This document shows, in pieces, positions 23,374 through 36,454 of a stretch of DNA of 64,000 nt. How positions within the stretch are numbered: position 1 is the first letter of the stretch; every line of letters begins with the position of its first letter. The stretch spans positions 5,084,001 through 5,148,000 of the forward strand of contig CAJSYZ010000005.1 in NCBI GenBank assembly GCA_910574455.1, read 5' to 3'. The notes below the pieces were generated by a model, which did no database searches, was not told the DNA's origin, and was given only the letters and a program-made list of their open reading frames with translations. A program made the position numbers and the translations under genes. This DNA comes from Trichaptum fuscoviolaceum (Eukaryota; Basidiomycota; Agaricomycetes; Hymenochaetales; Trichaptaceae).

Positions 23374-25954
23374 CGATGCAGCCGCAAGATCGAATCTATA
23401 GCGTAGACCATGAATTGCGGCGGGATGATTCGGGACCATTCGCACTGTACGACTCTCCGAAAGCCAGCACGTCTTCCGACTCAATCGATACCTTCAGCAC
23501 GAACGCAACCGCACCTAACTTGCCAGGGCCAGGAAGGCTTCTGGGAAATGCATACAACGTCTCCGGGCGCTATCTAGAGTCTCGTCTAGCATCCATCCTC
23601 GCTCGGAGGTCGTCTGGCAAAAGAAAATGTCTGCCGAATTCGTTCAATACTGACGCAATGCGGTCGTACGATACGATCAGCACGAATGCAACAGCAGACA
23701 ACCTCCCCGGACCTGGACGCGTTCTTGACCTGGCGTATCAGAGGGGCGGGCGGGTTTCACCTAAGTCGCGTAGCGAATAGAGCTGGATTTGGGCCCGATG
23801 CGGTGGTTCGGAGGATCGAAAAGCAGTCTAGCTCTGCGGTGATCAGGCTTGGGCGGAGGTCAGGAGTGTTCAACGACCAGCTGCTGGACTTGGACGAGCT
23901 AGCGGACTCAGAGCAGATCGAGGAGGCGTGTCGACGACTCTTGGGTTATGTACAGTAAGTCACGTCGCTCTGTCGTCAAGTCTACCGCTTAAAAGTTGCT
24001 GTTCTGTCATGATTCTCGGAATCTACTCTTTAGGTCCAATGTCACATCGAATCAGCTTCTCGCGCTGGACCATATCGCCAGTCTCTCGGCGAGTAGGAAA
24101 TACATACGGGACACTCTATCCAAACTTGGTGCCGTAAATGTTATCAGCGATACCAGGCAGGACGCCTTCCTCTACACATACCCATGCGATCTCCTCTTAA
24201 GCAGGTCTCGCAAAGCGCTAGTATCATTGACAGACAAATTGCTGGTGGAGTCGACACATGCGTTGTATCTATGTATTCAGACCTCGTCGAGGATCCAATG
24301 TCTGCGAATACCATGCTCCAACAACTAACAGCTTTGTTGCCGTGCGTAGTTATGTAAACTCTACTTGGCCCTGTGACAGCTCATATGCTTCCAGTGATCA
24401 AGACGTCTCCTTTCTTGCCATACGACTGCTAAGCTCAGTCATCGACCTGTTAGACTGGTACGGAATCGTCGATGGTGAATTAGATGTGTCCATCGTCCCG
24501 GCATCTCTTTCTAAGCTGTTAACGGGCGACGACCTCACGATTGACTGGGCAAGTCTCGATCAGCTGTTCCTAACGTGGTTCATGAATCTCAATGACGAAT
24601 CTCTCTACGACGATAGCGCGGACATGCTTGTTCTAGCCTTTAGGTGAGACTCTTTTTTTATCATTCATCGCATATCAATGTAACTGTGATAGACATGCGT
24701 CTAATCTGCCGCGAACTGTAAAAACTCTAACGTTTTTGGCCGAGTATCCTCGCCAAGATTCGAATTACATCCAAGAGAACAACCCAACATGTTATCCCTT
24801 TTTATGGAGTCCACTGGAATGGCTGGTCGATAACGAAGATTTGACTGAAGTCGCTCCGGTTGATCTCTTACTTATATCCAGAGAATTTGATGCTCCAGTT
24901 TTGGATAGGTTATGGGAGACCCTACTCTGTCCTGCTAAGATTGTTTTGCGACAGATTCTGAAGGAACAAGCAGTTCCAGGCCTCCAGACGCACAAGCGCA
25001 GATAGATAGAGAGTCCGCAAGTGGCTTCCCCAATCACGATTTGCCTATCTATTTGAACAGTTGTTTAGGATGCAACATCAGTAAGTGAAGTGACGGTTAC
25101 ATTATCCCTTGCAAAGCTTATCTTGAGATTCTCGAATTCAGTCCAGACAAACAGACAAGGAAGGTCGCGCAACAGTACATGGATTTCATCAACAAGTCCA
25201 ACTACTATTATTGGAAACAAGCAGCGGCCATTCTCAGAAATAAGCTCAAGAGAATCCAGCTTGTTGAGATGATAAGACGGGACGTCATGAAAATATCGTA
25301 TCAATATATCCTTTACCGCCATACTTGCACAGATGGGAGCATATGTGTCAGCGACTCTCCAGTAAGTAATACCTTTACGCATCCTCTTCGTGTTCAATCA
25401 ACTTAGAGTAACCCCCTATACATCTTCTAGAGGTGCTGCTATTGCTTGATAGAGTCTCGATATCGACGAGTGGCTATTACAGACTGGGCCTGCAATTCTG
25501 GGACGTGATGTGGGTTGAGGTCAGCCCCTCCCTCCCATTTGACCCAGAATACTACTGCCCGCTGATAGCCGGCATAAATGGAGATCGGCGACGACAGTTC
25601 GTCGCCACGCCAATCGAGAATTACTGGTTCATTCGAGACAAGATTGCTGCCATATCCGAAGGTGAACGGACCTTGGTTTACCGGGACTTTGATGGCGAGG
25701 AGATGCATACGGACCACTTCAGGGTGTTGGTTTTGCGATTTGATGTTGAGTCGTATCCGAAAGCCCGACGAGACAAAGCGAAGACGTACGGTGAATCGCA
25801 GGGACCGTTTATTGGACCAGAGAGGAACCTGCTTGGAGACCATACGAAAGAGACCCTCTCAAGATATCGCCAGTTTATGCTTATACGAAATGCTATAGAT
25901 CTATTGCGACGTTCTGAGCCCCTCAGTCACTGTCATATTGAAAACTATGTATAA
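23374..25954 (+). pseudogene. Unknown basidiomycete protein with duplicated N-terminal motif, two reading-frame lesions
   Basis: Exons can be traced at 23374-23954, 24034-24133, 24202-24341, 24395-24643, 24693 to about 25080, 25142-25361 and 25433-25954, with good splice sites and phases. The N-terminus has two copies of a motif: STNATAPNLPGPGRLLGNAY and STNATADNLPGPGRVLDLAY, each followed by a GR and an Arg-rich stretch. The rest is largely helical, soluble and without catalytic motifs I recognise. Two lesions break it. One extra G in GGGCGGG near 23750-23757 shifts the frame just after the second motif. The segment GATAGATAG at 25001-25009 puts a stop in either frame before RKWLPQSRFAYLFEQLF. 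I infer a recent pseudogene, or a gene with sequence errors. The function is unknown. Confidence 0.5.
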
Positions 25955-26514
25955 TGTGTCTTGGTCATGTACATTGTTGCGCGGATAGCGTTGGGTCGAA
26001 CTTGTTCAGCTTTTACTCGAAAAAAAATGATCACAACCAACCCCTTTTGTCCAGAATGGTTTCAAGTTCTTGACCTGGGAGTCACGTACTGGTGAGCTTC
26101 TGGATAATGATGCCGAAGAAAAGAACGCAAGCCAGTCGCAGGTCCCCGAGTTCACTTCTGCTGCCATCGTACTAGATAACTTGCATCTCCGAAAGTGAGA
26201 ATAATGAATGTGCTAATGGTGAGCCCATTCCATGTAGTACGTCTCGGAGTCACGGCTTGCACAATTTTCCCTCGTTTCAAAAGACGACTTGAGATCATGA
26301 TTCGGAATGCGCCTTGTGTATCTCAATGCATGCGAACTTTGCGAAGTGCACATGCTCCGAATGTACAGAATAGCATAAGGTGAAGTTTATTTCCAAGTTT
26401 CGCAACTATGCCGTACATGCTATGCAAGATCACTACATCACCTCCGGACTTGCCTGTAAACAGCGAAACACGCTTTGAACTACGAAAAAAATTACAAACT
26501 CCGCTGTCTGCTCT
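25955..26514. other. Convergent intergenic stretch
   Basis: This holds the 3' regions of the unknown gene and of the EF-hand/ZZ gene. I see no gene. Confidence 0.5.
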
Positions 26515-29500
26515 TCACTCGAAGTCTTGGGGGATATTGTGCAGCTTCAGTAAAGTCTCGAGCATCGCCTCGACTCGTGATAGGCGGCTTTCCAACGACA
26601 TATCCACGGCATCCTCTTCCTTCGGCGGGCATCTCACAAACATATGGTACCGATCATCGAAATCATCTGTGCTGCCAACACAGTTCGAGCAGATGTAGCG
26701 TTCAGATGGTGACCTTCCACCCGCTTCCTCGCTGTCATTATTAAGCTTCTCAACCTCATCATCATTGCCATCATCATCTAGCAACAAAAACAAAGAGGGG
26801 ACAATTTTAATACACTCTAAGCAAGGTAGTTTCCACACTCACCCGGACAGAAAATGCATGTCCAGCACGGCAACACGATTGATTCCTTGCATGCAGCGCA
26901 AGACGCTTCTTCGACTCCTTGCCCAGCTGAATCGGAAAAGCCTCGATCCTGCGTCCGCTTGATTGTATCGAGTGCTCGTTGGTAGATGCTAGATTCACCC
27001 TCCAGATAAAAAGCCAGGAGTACCAAGTACACGTGGGGTATCTGCCGAAGCAAGATCAAATTGTGCTGTGGGTTGTGTTCTTTAAGCAAATCTGATCGAC
27101 GAATGATTTGCCTTTGGGAGCAGTTTGCATTAGTGGTGCAAAAGTCAACCGTGTTCCAAATCCCGTCTGACGACACACAATCTAAGCAGATTATGCGGTT
27201 GTTGTCAATTCCTTCCCCACAGCAATCACAATAAAACATATAGTTCAACCTAGAGAAATTCAGATCTGGGTGTGACCATTGGCTGCAGATGACCTACGAT
27301 AATGTTTCGTATTCAGTCTCATTCAGTTTATGGATCAGAATCTCGTTAGCAAGGGCATCTACCGCAATAGTGGCCTTTTTGTTGCTATTGTTGTCCATGT
27401 CCCCTGACCTCAGGTCCGATTCCGATTCAACCAGCCTTGATCCTGATTCTGATTCTGATTCTGATTCTGATTCCGAGTCCGAGTCCGAGTCCAAATAAGT
27501 GGTTGTAGCGGCGCGTTCACATACAGACAATCCGTTTGGCCACAGAGACGATGGGTCGTTAACGTATTGAAACTGACGCAAGTTCATTAATGTCAATGTT
27601 TACTCTGATAAAGATATCACTCACAATGCCATACTCGAATGTTTTGAATTGCAACTTTGAATCGAGACGTTGATCAGCAAATAAGACTGATTGATATAAC
27701 CTATTAGCAAGAATTAACAGTAAGGCGAAAGGAGTTAAATACTTACCCTTCAGATCCAGGTAACGATTGTTAACTGCCTCCAATATACAGAAAACTGATT
27801 CAGCTGCATCTATGAGCTCGTAAGGGTGGAGGGTGAGCTCTTTGCCTAGTTCAAAAACCTTCAGATGTCTCTCCAATAGCAGGCGTAGGAGGAGAAAGAT
27901 GTTCTTTGCATCAATTTAGAGTCAGTTGAGGCAACGATATAATCAAAACAATGAAATTACCTTTTCAACACGTCCTGGGCCGACAATAATTTCAACTGTA
28001 CCAACATCATCAATATCATAATTTATCATCTCAAGCATTTTCTTGAGTCGTATCTCTTCCGAGTCCATATACGAAGCAAACCTATCGATTATGTATTCTG
28101 AACGATTGTCTTGAGAGCCAGGAGGGCCTGCGAGTTCCAACACCGTCTTCCAGACACTCATCAAATATGCTTCGGCAGATAGTTGATTTTCATGCCGAAT
28201 ATCTTGGAGTGAAGAAAACATCTCCCCGAAAATGGCATGCATCCTGGAGATTTCCTTTTGAACAAATGCATGCCAGCCTTGATTTGAGCGCATTAGTGGC
28301 AGAACCTCATTGAGAACATGAAGCGTACCAACTGCCCAAAATGCAATCCACTTAGGCAAACTAAAGGGACCTCAGCAAACCAGACCACAAATTTTTCTCC
28401 ATAAATAACAAACCTCCAATCTGCAGGCTTTGACACGGTGAACGTGTTTACTTCCGAGATTCGTATGAATCCAGATGCGTCGTCATCGATGGCCTCGAGT
28501 ATAGGTTGAAGGTATGGTATATCAATATACTGGAAAGCCCATCGGTCTGTCAAAAGTGTTTGTGTTTGTTGTTCTTCACCCGATGTCTTGTCCTTCTCTG
28601 CTTGATCGTGGAAGTAGTCCCTAAGAGCAAGGATAAAATGGCGTGCTTTCACGCTGCCTTTCCATCCCTATAATCATGTTAATGTCAATGGTTCGAGATC
28701 ATGCAGAAGAATCTAAGAGACAAACCCCATCTAGCCAGATAGCATAGATATCCTGTATCAATTCGTTTTGTCACTGGCACCTGGTCACGCAATGTAGAAT
28801 GCCACTCTCACCTTGTCCCTGATCTTGTTAACAGGTCCTTCAATTGTTTTTGTGAGCTCACCGATGGTACGGTCGGATTCATGCTTCACTATATTCTCGA
28901 TATTCTGCTTTTGTAAGTCAAAGAGGATCCGAAACTTTTTCATATTTTTTTCTTCATCCCTGGTGATGTCATCGTTGGACTGCTTTAGTTCCTCTATGGT
29001 CTCCTTGAGCTTCTTTTTCTCCAGTTCACCGTCCCCTTTCATCGATTTCATTTCCAATTCGGACATGTAGAGAGGGCGATTCTTCTTGAGGAAAACTTCG
29101 TAATCCTTGTCAGACTTGCACTCCATCAAGGCTTTTCTACTCTTTCGAGAGTCTGGAGGCAGTGGTGTGTGAAGCAGCTCAAGCATTTCATCCATCCTAT
29201 AATGTATTTGGTTTATCCAAGTAAGTACTGCTGCTCAGATGACATCAAAATACGTACTTGCGACTCGAGTCCATGACTTGCTTGTTGACTTGAATCATCA
29301 ACGTAGTCGAGATCAATGAGAGGATCGACTCAAATCGCATTCGCCTATCCTTGAAATTATCGATGACATCCGTGAAACGCCGCAACCAATGACGCGATTT
29401 CAGTAGTTTGGAGGCGAAAGATTTCTTAGCATATGCGTCACACATATTTCCGCAGGTTTTGATGTCTTCGGCACTCAAATCTGACAACTCCTGTAGCCGT

Positions 29501-30358
29501 TTCTTGTCTTCTTCGGCTAATCCATCTTTATCAACACCGTCAAGGCTGAGAAGGGGAGATATTAATAAGATGTGCAAGCGTATTAAGTGTAAGGCCTCAT
29601 ACCGACGAAGTACCATGAGCATTTCTTTCATTTCGACGAAGACAATGGCTATGTTTTTGTCAACATTTCGCCTCGCTTTCTCGTTGGTATACACAATGGT
29701 GAAGGTACTAATGACAGCTGATAGTATGTGTTAGCAAGACCGCGTTGTGGTGCCGATGTTGCTCACCATTTAGATACGGATGGATTTTCCCGATATCCTC
29801 AAGCACATCAATAAATGCCGGGATACTGTGGGCAAAGTCGTCCATTGTTGCCTCAAGCCGTCTCCCTGGTGGGCTTGCGTTGACAGCCGCTTGGATAGGT
29901 TGAGCAATGCTTTCGAAGTTTGCCTGAACCTTTGTCATATAATCATAACCAGAGTCCAGCTTATCGTCTACGGTTGTTCACATTAGCTGACACAACATCA
30001 CAAGTGGATTCGACTTACCAAGCTTATCCATCCTCTCCTCCACTTTCGTCGGCCTCACATTTCTTTCAGCATCATCCAGCGCTACTTGGACAGCATGGAA
30101 CCTGTCAGTTGGCTGTATGGAATCTTGCTTGAAGGTAGGCGGGGGATAATGATTGTCTTCGACATCGGATCCTTCTTCTGAGATGGTCCGTTTGTATGAT
30201 GTGGTTGAGGGCTCATCACTGTAGGTGTCATTGTGCTGTCCATACTCATCCTCCGCGAAGTCACCTTCGTCCGAGGGTGGAGGGGAATCTATATCAAGAT
30301 CTCCTTCGGGTGCAGCCTCCATCGGGCTATACCCATAGTCCTCTTCATCGGAGTACAT
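26515..30358 (-). CDS. EF-hand and ZZ-type zinc finger protein, mushroom-specific family
   Basis: Thirteen exons (30358-30019, 29967-29767, 29717-29603, 29545-29258, 29196-28812, 28752-28726, 28667-28414, 28360-27961, 27903-27747, 27686-27625, 27572-27298, 27249-26843, 26777-26515) sum to 3174 bases, 1057 residues. The acidic N-terminus is followed by a long helical region (about residues 110-520) with a Lys/Glu-rich coiled coil. Then come a canonical EF-hand loop DDDASGFIRISE, the segment WSLPKWIAFWAVG, an acidic Ser-Asp-Glu tract, and a ZZ-like zinc finger (YCDCCGEGI, ICLDC, DFCTTNANC). A further Cys cluster (CAACKESIVLPCWTCIFC) and a short C-terminal coiled coil close it. From memory, this architecture recurs in paralogous families of Agaricomycetes. 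The function is unknown; calcium sensing and protein interaction are inference. Confidence 0.8.
27441..27494. repeat. Hexanucleotide tandem repeat encoding a Ser-Asp/Ser-Glu tract
   Basis: About nine near-perfect copies of a six-base unit (GATTCT, drifting to GAGTCC) lie inside exon 11 of the EF-hand/ZZ gene. On the coding strand they give alternating Ser and Asp/Glu. Unit length is a multiple of three, so copy-number change would keep the frame. Confidence 0.85.
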
Positions 30359-31543
30359 TTTCAAGTACGTTGTGAAGGCAAGCAAGGGAATTGGGACGGT
30401 TGTCTGCAGGTCTTTTGCGATGAGAATACGAAAACGACCAGGGAATAGATAGGCTTTATATCCCAGCGAGCCAGCCACGAGCACCTTTGTCGTTCCGCAT
30501 TCGAAGGATTAGGCGCCAGAGCCTGCCGTTCATGTCGAAGAATATTCGCACACACAGATGGAGAAGATGTCTTCTCATTATCTGATGCTGCCACAAAACA
30601 GTCAAGAGTGTTCATCACAATAGAATGGCGGGTAAGCATCGGTCCCTTAGTTTGACCCTAATGCATGCTACCTTATGTTTCACCAGAGTAGATCAGCGGC
30701 CAACTTGTCAAAGTTATTTCTGACTGATGCCCTTCGACGTGAAGCAGGTTCGCCATACCACTTTTGTCAATCTGTTCCAGTTGTTAGACGCCCTCAAACG
30801 TCCATCGGCACATATAGATGCATGTGAAGCGCCTTGTCGAGGATCTCATCCAAAAGATGGACAGATTCGATTCCAAATCTGGGAGATAGTTCAGCTATCA
30901 TGAGACTGATTTCGAACAGCGGCACATCTCCAGCATCTTCGTACATAGCAGTGTTAGTACAATGCATTTGCGCTCTCTAGACGAACATCCGAACCGAAGA
31001 TATCAGATTCTCAGCGGTCCTTGTCCACCGGCCACTGGCATTCTAAGATTCGTAGGCTACTATTAATTCTGTAGAGTAGTATGTTGTAAGCTATTTCTAG
31101 TCTTTAAGTTCGATGGGCATATCTTTCGCACCTTTTGCTTTACATCCTGATTGTTGCGAGGAAACTCGATGACTCCGACTCTGGTTCAGAGAAGTGTAAA
31201 TTAGTCCAGGCTAGTTACCGAACTATTTCCAAAGGAGAGGACGAGTCTTTTTGGTAGATAAGCAGAGAAAGAGGTCGCAAGAAAGGTCCGTCGGCAAGTT
31301 ACGCGTACTTTGACAACAAAGTCCAGAGTTCACAGAATTCTCTTGAGTTGTGAGATACCTTCAGCCCTTCATAAGCTTAAATGTAGTGAGTAGAGTATGT
31401 AATTGAGAGCAGATGTTAAGGTAGTTCTTAGTTGAAAGGGACTGGAGGGCATCGACCGTGACAGTGAAGACGCCAATCCCCAAATTTGGGCGCCCGCCGT
31501 CCAAATCGAGAAGTGTCTTCTTTCCTTCCGACCACGACGAGAG
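30359..31543. other. Intergenic stretch, divergent promoters
   Basis: No convincing gene. A minus-strand frame at 30967-30794 (57 codons, with FEISLMIAELSPRFGIESVH) has protein-like composition but no recognised family, and may be a remnant. The rest holds the upstream regions of the EF-hand/ZZ gene and of the coiled-coil gene. Confidence 0.4.
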
Positions 31544-33216
31544 ATGCCTGTCCCGGATGCTCCCTCCTCATCGCCCACTGTTTGGCATGCTGTCAGGCCT
31601 TGGACGCCACGCTTCAAACTCTTCGTTCGCGAAATAACCTCGGTCTCAGCAACGTTCGTTCTTACTTCCGTCGCTCGGTCAACGAACAATATAGGAGAAC
31701 ACGGCTTGGACGATGAAGACAATTCTCTCGATCCCGGTTCACGAAAGTCTCTTCCTATTCCTTTGGAAGATCAGAGAGAGACCGATCTGAGCATCGTATC
31801 CGAAGCCATCAATCGAGGGCTGAATGTGACTGTTAATGGAGCTCAGTGGAAGAGAGTGCTCATGCGCATGGACGAGGCAAATGGCGAAGCTGTCATTGTG
31901 TTGTTTGGACTCATGCCTGCGAGACAATATGATATTGAACTCGGTATAGTTATCGGAGATGCGGATGGAGAAGAGGTGGTTCACTCGAGAATGGTGACGC
32001 AGTCTCAACGTAAGTATTCAAATTGTGATCAATAGGCGGAGTTTCGAACAATTTTGGGCAATTGCTATGCGAGAGTGAAGTCCTGCCAGCAGGCTCAATA
32101 GTGCCTTTTCTTCTTTGACCAATTAGTCTTACATTGTCTCTTATAGAATGTGGACAATCCCCTCCTGAGGCAGAGGGCGATAGATCCCTCGACTCCATAT
32201 CCTCTGTCTCCAGTTTCACATCCGAGTCAAATGCGCCCCCTCGCACTCATCAACCTTCTTTCGAAGAATATGCCGCCGGCCTGCGGAACACACTTGCACA
32301 GCTCAATGCCGAGCATGCGACTCTGCAAGCACAGATGAAGTCTGCGCGAAGGGATGCCCAGAAAGCCGATGGTGCCCTCCGGTCAGAGATCGAATCCTTG
32401 AAGCGCGCGGCGGATAAACACTCGGCAGCTGAGACCCGTGGGCGTCAGAAGATACTTGCGCTTCAGGAGGCGGTGAAGCAGGCGATTGCAGCAACGCAGG
32501 AGACCGAAGAGGCTGTGAAGGAACTGGAAGCCGAGCTGCCCGCAGTACGGGCGAAAGAAGTTAGGGTTTCCGCATTACATTCATCGACAACGGCGGAAGC
32601 GGCACGGCATCAGAGCGAATACGACACAGCGTTGCAAAACGATAAGGCAAAGACCTCAGCGCTTTCGAATGAATTGAATGCTCTGACGACACGTCTGGAG
32701 AAGCTGAAGGCAAAGAAGGAGAAGCTTAGCTCTGAGATAATTCCTGAACTCGAAGCGGAGCTAGAGAAGCTGGTGCGGGAGGTAGCTCTCGTCGAGCGCG
32801 ATGCAGGTGCTTTCGAGGTCATAGATACTGGACCGGTTGGCGTGGGGCTAAGTTCAAGTCGCTCGTCTTCTACAAGAATAACACCGACGTCGTCGACAGG
32901 AGTACTGGCGCCAGTTGGTACTCCTAGACCTGCAAATTTACCGCCTAAACCGCAAGTGACCCGGACACTTTCCTCTCGGGCACCGCCATTCGATCCTGGT
33001 TCTGCGTTTCGCCATGCGCCGCAACGTCCTCCATTGGCCCAAATATCTAAGTCTTCAGGATCATCGACTGTCAATTTATCAGTCTCGCATAGTTATACAC
33101 AATCTCTGGATGTGGGAAGACCAACTATCAACATTGGACCCGTTAGGCCCGTAAGCCCTAGTCGCCAAGCGTCTTTGCCAATGAAAATGCCTTCATATTC
33201 AGGCCAGGATAGATAG
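31544..33216 (+). CDS. Coiled-coil protein of unknown function
   Basis: Two exons (31544-32009, 32147-33216) sum to 1536 bases, 511 residues. The first 150 residues contain a compact segment (LNVTVNGAQWKRVLMRMDEA to LFGLMPARQYDIELG) that resembles a small beta-domain and looks conserved in style. After a Ser-rich linker, residues about 195-430 form a long Lys/Glu/Ala-rich coiled coil (for example LEKLKAKKEKLSSEIIPELE). The C-terminal 120 residues are Ser/Pro-rich and disordered. No catalytic motif or known family could be named. The intron at 32010-32146 is longer than average and has good GT..AG ends. The predicted protein is likely cytosolic. Confidence 0.75.
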
Positions 33217-33430
33217 CAAGTACAATATAAATATGACAGTCACGACCTTGTAATGATTTGCATTATAATATTGCATTGTGTATATCGACCCATTATTTAC
33301 TTCAACTTGAGCGGAAGCCTGGGCTGAATTTGGAAATTACGCGAAGAAATTAATGAATAAAATTTGCACCGCTCAACAACATCGACCGTGAATTGAGCAA
33401 CTGCATCTGCGCCAATTCGCAGACAGCTGC

Positions 33431-36115
33431 ATGCTCGTAGGGCGTCGTAAAGGCGCACTCTTACATGCTCTTCAGCATAGACCGCTTTGCTGTCGGTCGT
33501 CATCCCGAGTCACTTTCAATCAGATAGCAGCACTGACTAGTTCACGCGTCGAGTCAGGATTTGCCCTTGCCCAACTTCCGCCAGCGCGCCTTTCTCCTTC
33601 CCTGCGTACATATTCCACTCCTTCTCGAAACTCACATACAATGGCAACCGATATCATAGCAGAAAAGCTCGCAAAGGCGTCCATGAAGTCGCTTGCGTCC
33701 CTCAAGCACGCGGCAGCGACATCTCCCGCTGCCTGGCGCGAGGCCCTGCTCGCGTCGGGAAGTACACTCCCAGACAACTTCCAACTCACAAAGACGCTCG
33801 TCTTCAAACCGAAGACTGCGAAGACTGCAACCCCGGTCCCTGTAGTTATCATCGCAAGAGAGGAGACGGAGACGAGCTCGGCGGCTGTGGGCAAGAAGTT
33901 GGGCTTGAAGGAACTGAGGTTGGCGGCGCCAGACCTGTTGACCGAGTTCTTCAAACTCGACAAGGATTCCCGTACGTCCTGACTACATTATATTTCCGGC
34001 AAATGAGACTGAGGATAGTACTTGCCACGCGTATTACATAGTATCCCCGCTTGCTCTCGATGAACAGACCTTCCCAAAAGTCGTGACTATCCTTGATGAG
34101 TCACTAGCTTCCTCTGCAGCTCCTTTCGCAGTCCACGCACTCACATCGGATTCAACTATCTTCCTCTCTGGAAAAGATATCTCCACTTACTTGCATTCTC
34201 TCGAGAGCGAGACAAAGGTCAATGTGATAGACTTCGAGCAGCTCAAGGCAGAGGCGGGAGCTGCTCCCGCAGCTACAAAAGAGGACAAGGCTCAGAAGGA
34301 GAAGGAGACTGCCAAGATTGAAGGAGCTGTTCAAATTGCGATTGGAGTCAAGAAGGAGGTTGACTTTCCGACATGGTACACAAATGTGCGTCCTTATGTT
34401 TTTCAATATCGTTTCCTGAAGACTGACACCTTGTAGGTTTTGATCAAAGCCGATATGCTTGATTATTACAGCGTGAGCGGTTGCTATATCCTCAAGCCGT
34501 GGTCATATTCTATCTGGGAAATTATCCAAGGTACATAATCCAGACCTTATCAGAGTATATGCGCTCATGCTTTTGGAAATGCAGAATGGTTCAACTCTGA
34601 AATCAAGAAACTAGGAGTCGAGAATTCTTATTTCCCTATGTTTGTTTCCCAGAAAGTCCTTGAGCGTGAAAAGGACCACATCGAAGGTTTCTCTCCGGAA
34701 GTCGCTTGGGTCACTAAGGCGTGAGTTAGTTCCTTTTGCAGCCTCTCAATTTCGATCTCACATTCGCGTTTGTCGTAAGAGGGAATTCTGACCTTGAAGA
34801 ACCAATTGCCATTCGTCCGACCTCTGAAACTGCTATGTATCCTTGTGGGTGAACCTGGTGCTTGCATCTACGCATACATTCTTATAAGATTCCTAGACTA
34901 CGCGAAATGGATCAAGAGTCATCGCGACCTTCCTCTGAAACTGAATCAGTGGAACAGCGTCGTCCGATGGGAGTTCAAGAACCCGCAGCCGTTCCTCCGC
35001 ACACGCGAATTCCTCTGGCAAGAAGGACACACCGCTCACCTCACAAAGCCTGAAGCCGACACGGAAGTGCGTCAGATCCTCGAGCTCTACCGCAAAGTAT
35101 ACGAGGACCTTCTCGCTGTCCCTGTCATTCCCGGTATCAAGTCCGAGAAGGAGAAGTTCGCAGGTGGACTGTACACGACGACCGTGGAGGGCTTCATCCC
35201 GACTACCGGACGCGGTATCCAGGGTGCAACTTCCCATTGTCTCGGTCAGAACTTCTCGCGCCCGGAGATGTTCAACATCGTCGTTGAGGACCCGGATGAT
35301 TCGACTGGCAAGAAGAAGCTGTATGTGTGGCAAAACAGCTGGGGTCTGAGTACCCGGACGATTGGCGTTATGGTCATGGTCCACGGCGATAACCAAGGCT
35401 TGGTACTCCCGCCGAAGGTTGCGAGTGTCCAAGCTGTTGTCGTCCCATGTGGAATCACGGTCAAGACGAACAAGCAGGAGGTGTATGATCACTGTGAAGA
35501 GCTTGCGGCACGGTTAAGGAAGGCCGGCATTCGAGCGAAAGCTGACCTTCGTGAAGGTTATACTCCTGGATACAAGTTCAATGACTGGGAGCAAAAGGTA
35601 CTACATTGCTCCTTGTAATACCGTATATTATTAACTCTAATTCTTAGGGTGTTCCTCTGCGTCTCGAAATCGGCCCTGCCGACATTGCGAAGCAACAAAC
35701 CTTGTCCGTACGCCGCGACAATGGCGTCAAAGCCCCATTGCCCATAGCAGACATCGAGAACAGTGTCCCGGCCCTCCTCACAACAATCCAGAAAGACATG
35801 TTTGAGCGAGCTCGCGATGCTTACAATTCTCGCCTGAAAGTCATCACGAATTGGGACGACGTCGTACCGACACTCGACAACAAGTGTGTAGTCGTTTTGC
35901 CTTGGTGCGAAGTGGAAGCATGTGAGGACGACATCAAGGAACGCAGTGGGCGTGCTTCAGAGCCGCAAGACGAGCGGGCTCCCAGCGCTGGAGCGAAGTC
36001 GTTATGTATTCCGTTCGACCAGTCCTCATACCCGGCGATCGAGCCGGGCAAAACGAAATGTCCGGCATGCGGCAAAGATGCGAAGAGGTGGACAATGTTC
36101 GGGCGCTCATATTGA
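33431..36115 (+). CDS. Prolyl-tRNA synthetase, eukaryotic/archaeal type
   Basis: Exons 33431-33971, 34042-34385, 34437-34530, 34585-34720, 34780-34844, 34897-35597 and 35648-36115 give 712 residues from the Met at 33641, or 782 from 33431. An N-terminal YbaK-like editing-type domain (about 1-190) precedes the class II catalytic core: [29 protein letters not shown], motif 2 [20 protein letters not shown] with QEGHTAH, and motif 3 around [17 protein letters not shown]. The C-terminal zinc domain ends [18 protein letters not shown], including the terminal Tyr typical of this type. It charges tRNA-Pro in the cytosol. The 70-residue extension from the upstream Met is Arg/Ser-rich, ends [11 protein letters not shown] and resembles a mitochondrial presequence, so dual targeting is possible. 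Confidence 0.95.
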
Positions 36116-36454
36116 TTTGTTTTTGTCATGAAGAAAAGAAGTCGATTCCGCAGATTATAGTCACCTTGTATTCTCAGTGTTTGGAGTGAAAATAAGACCC
36201 TCACCCTTCAAGTTTTCCCAAGTATCATTTATTGGTTAGTAATAAGTTACTGAGGATACAACTTGAAGCAATTTATTCCCAGGGACCTGAGCCATAGATT
36301 GACATAAGCAACTATACACTACATTAATAAGGTTCAAGCCACTGGGGTTGCTGCTTCCGCTTAGTGCCGTGATCTAGGATAGTGAGCTCAACGCCGTCAA
36401 GACCACCGCCAAACACCTAATTACTGACCACCGCTGAGGCGAAGACAGTCAAGA

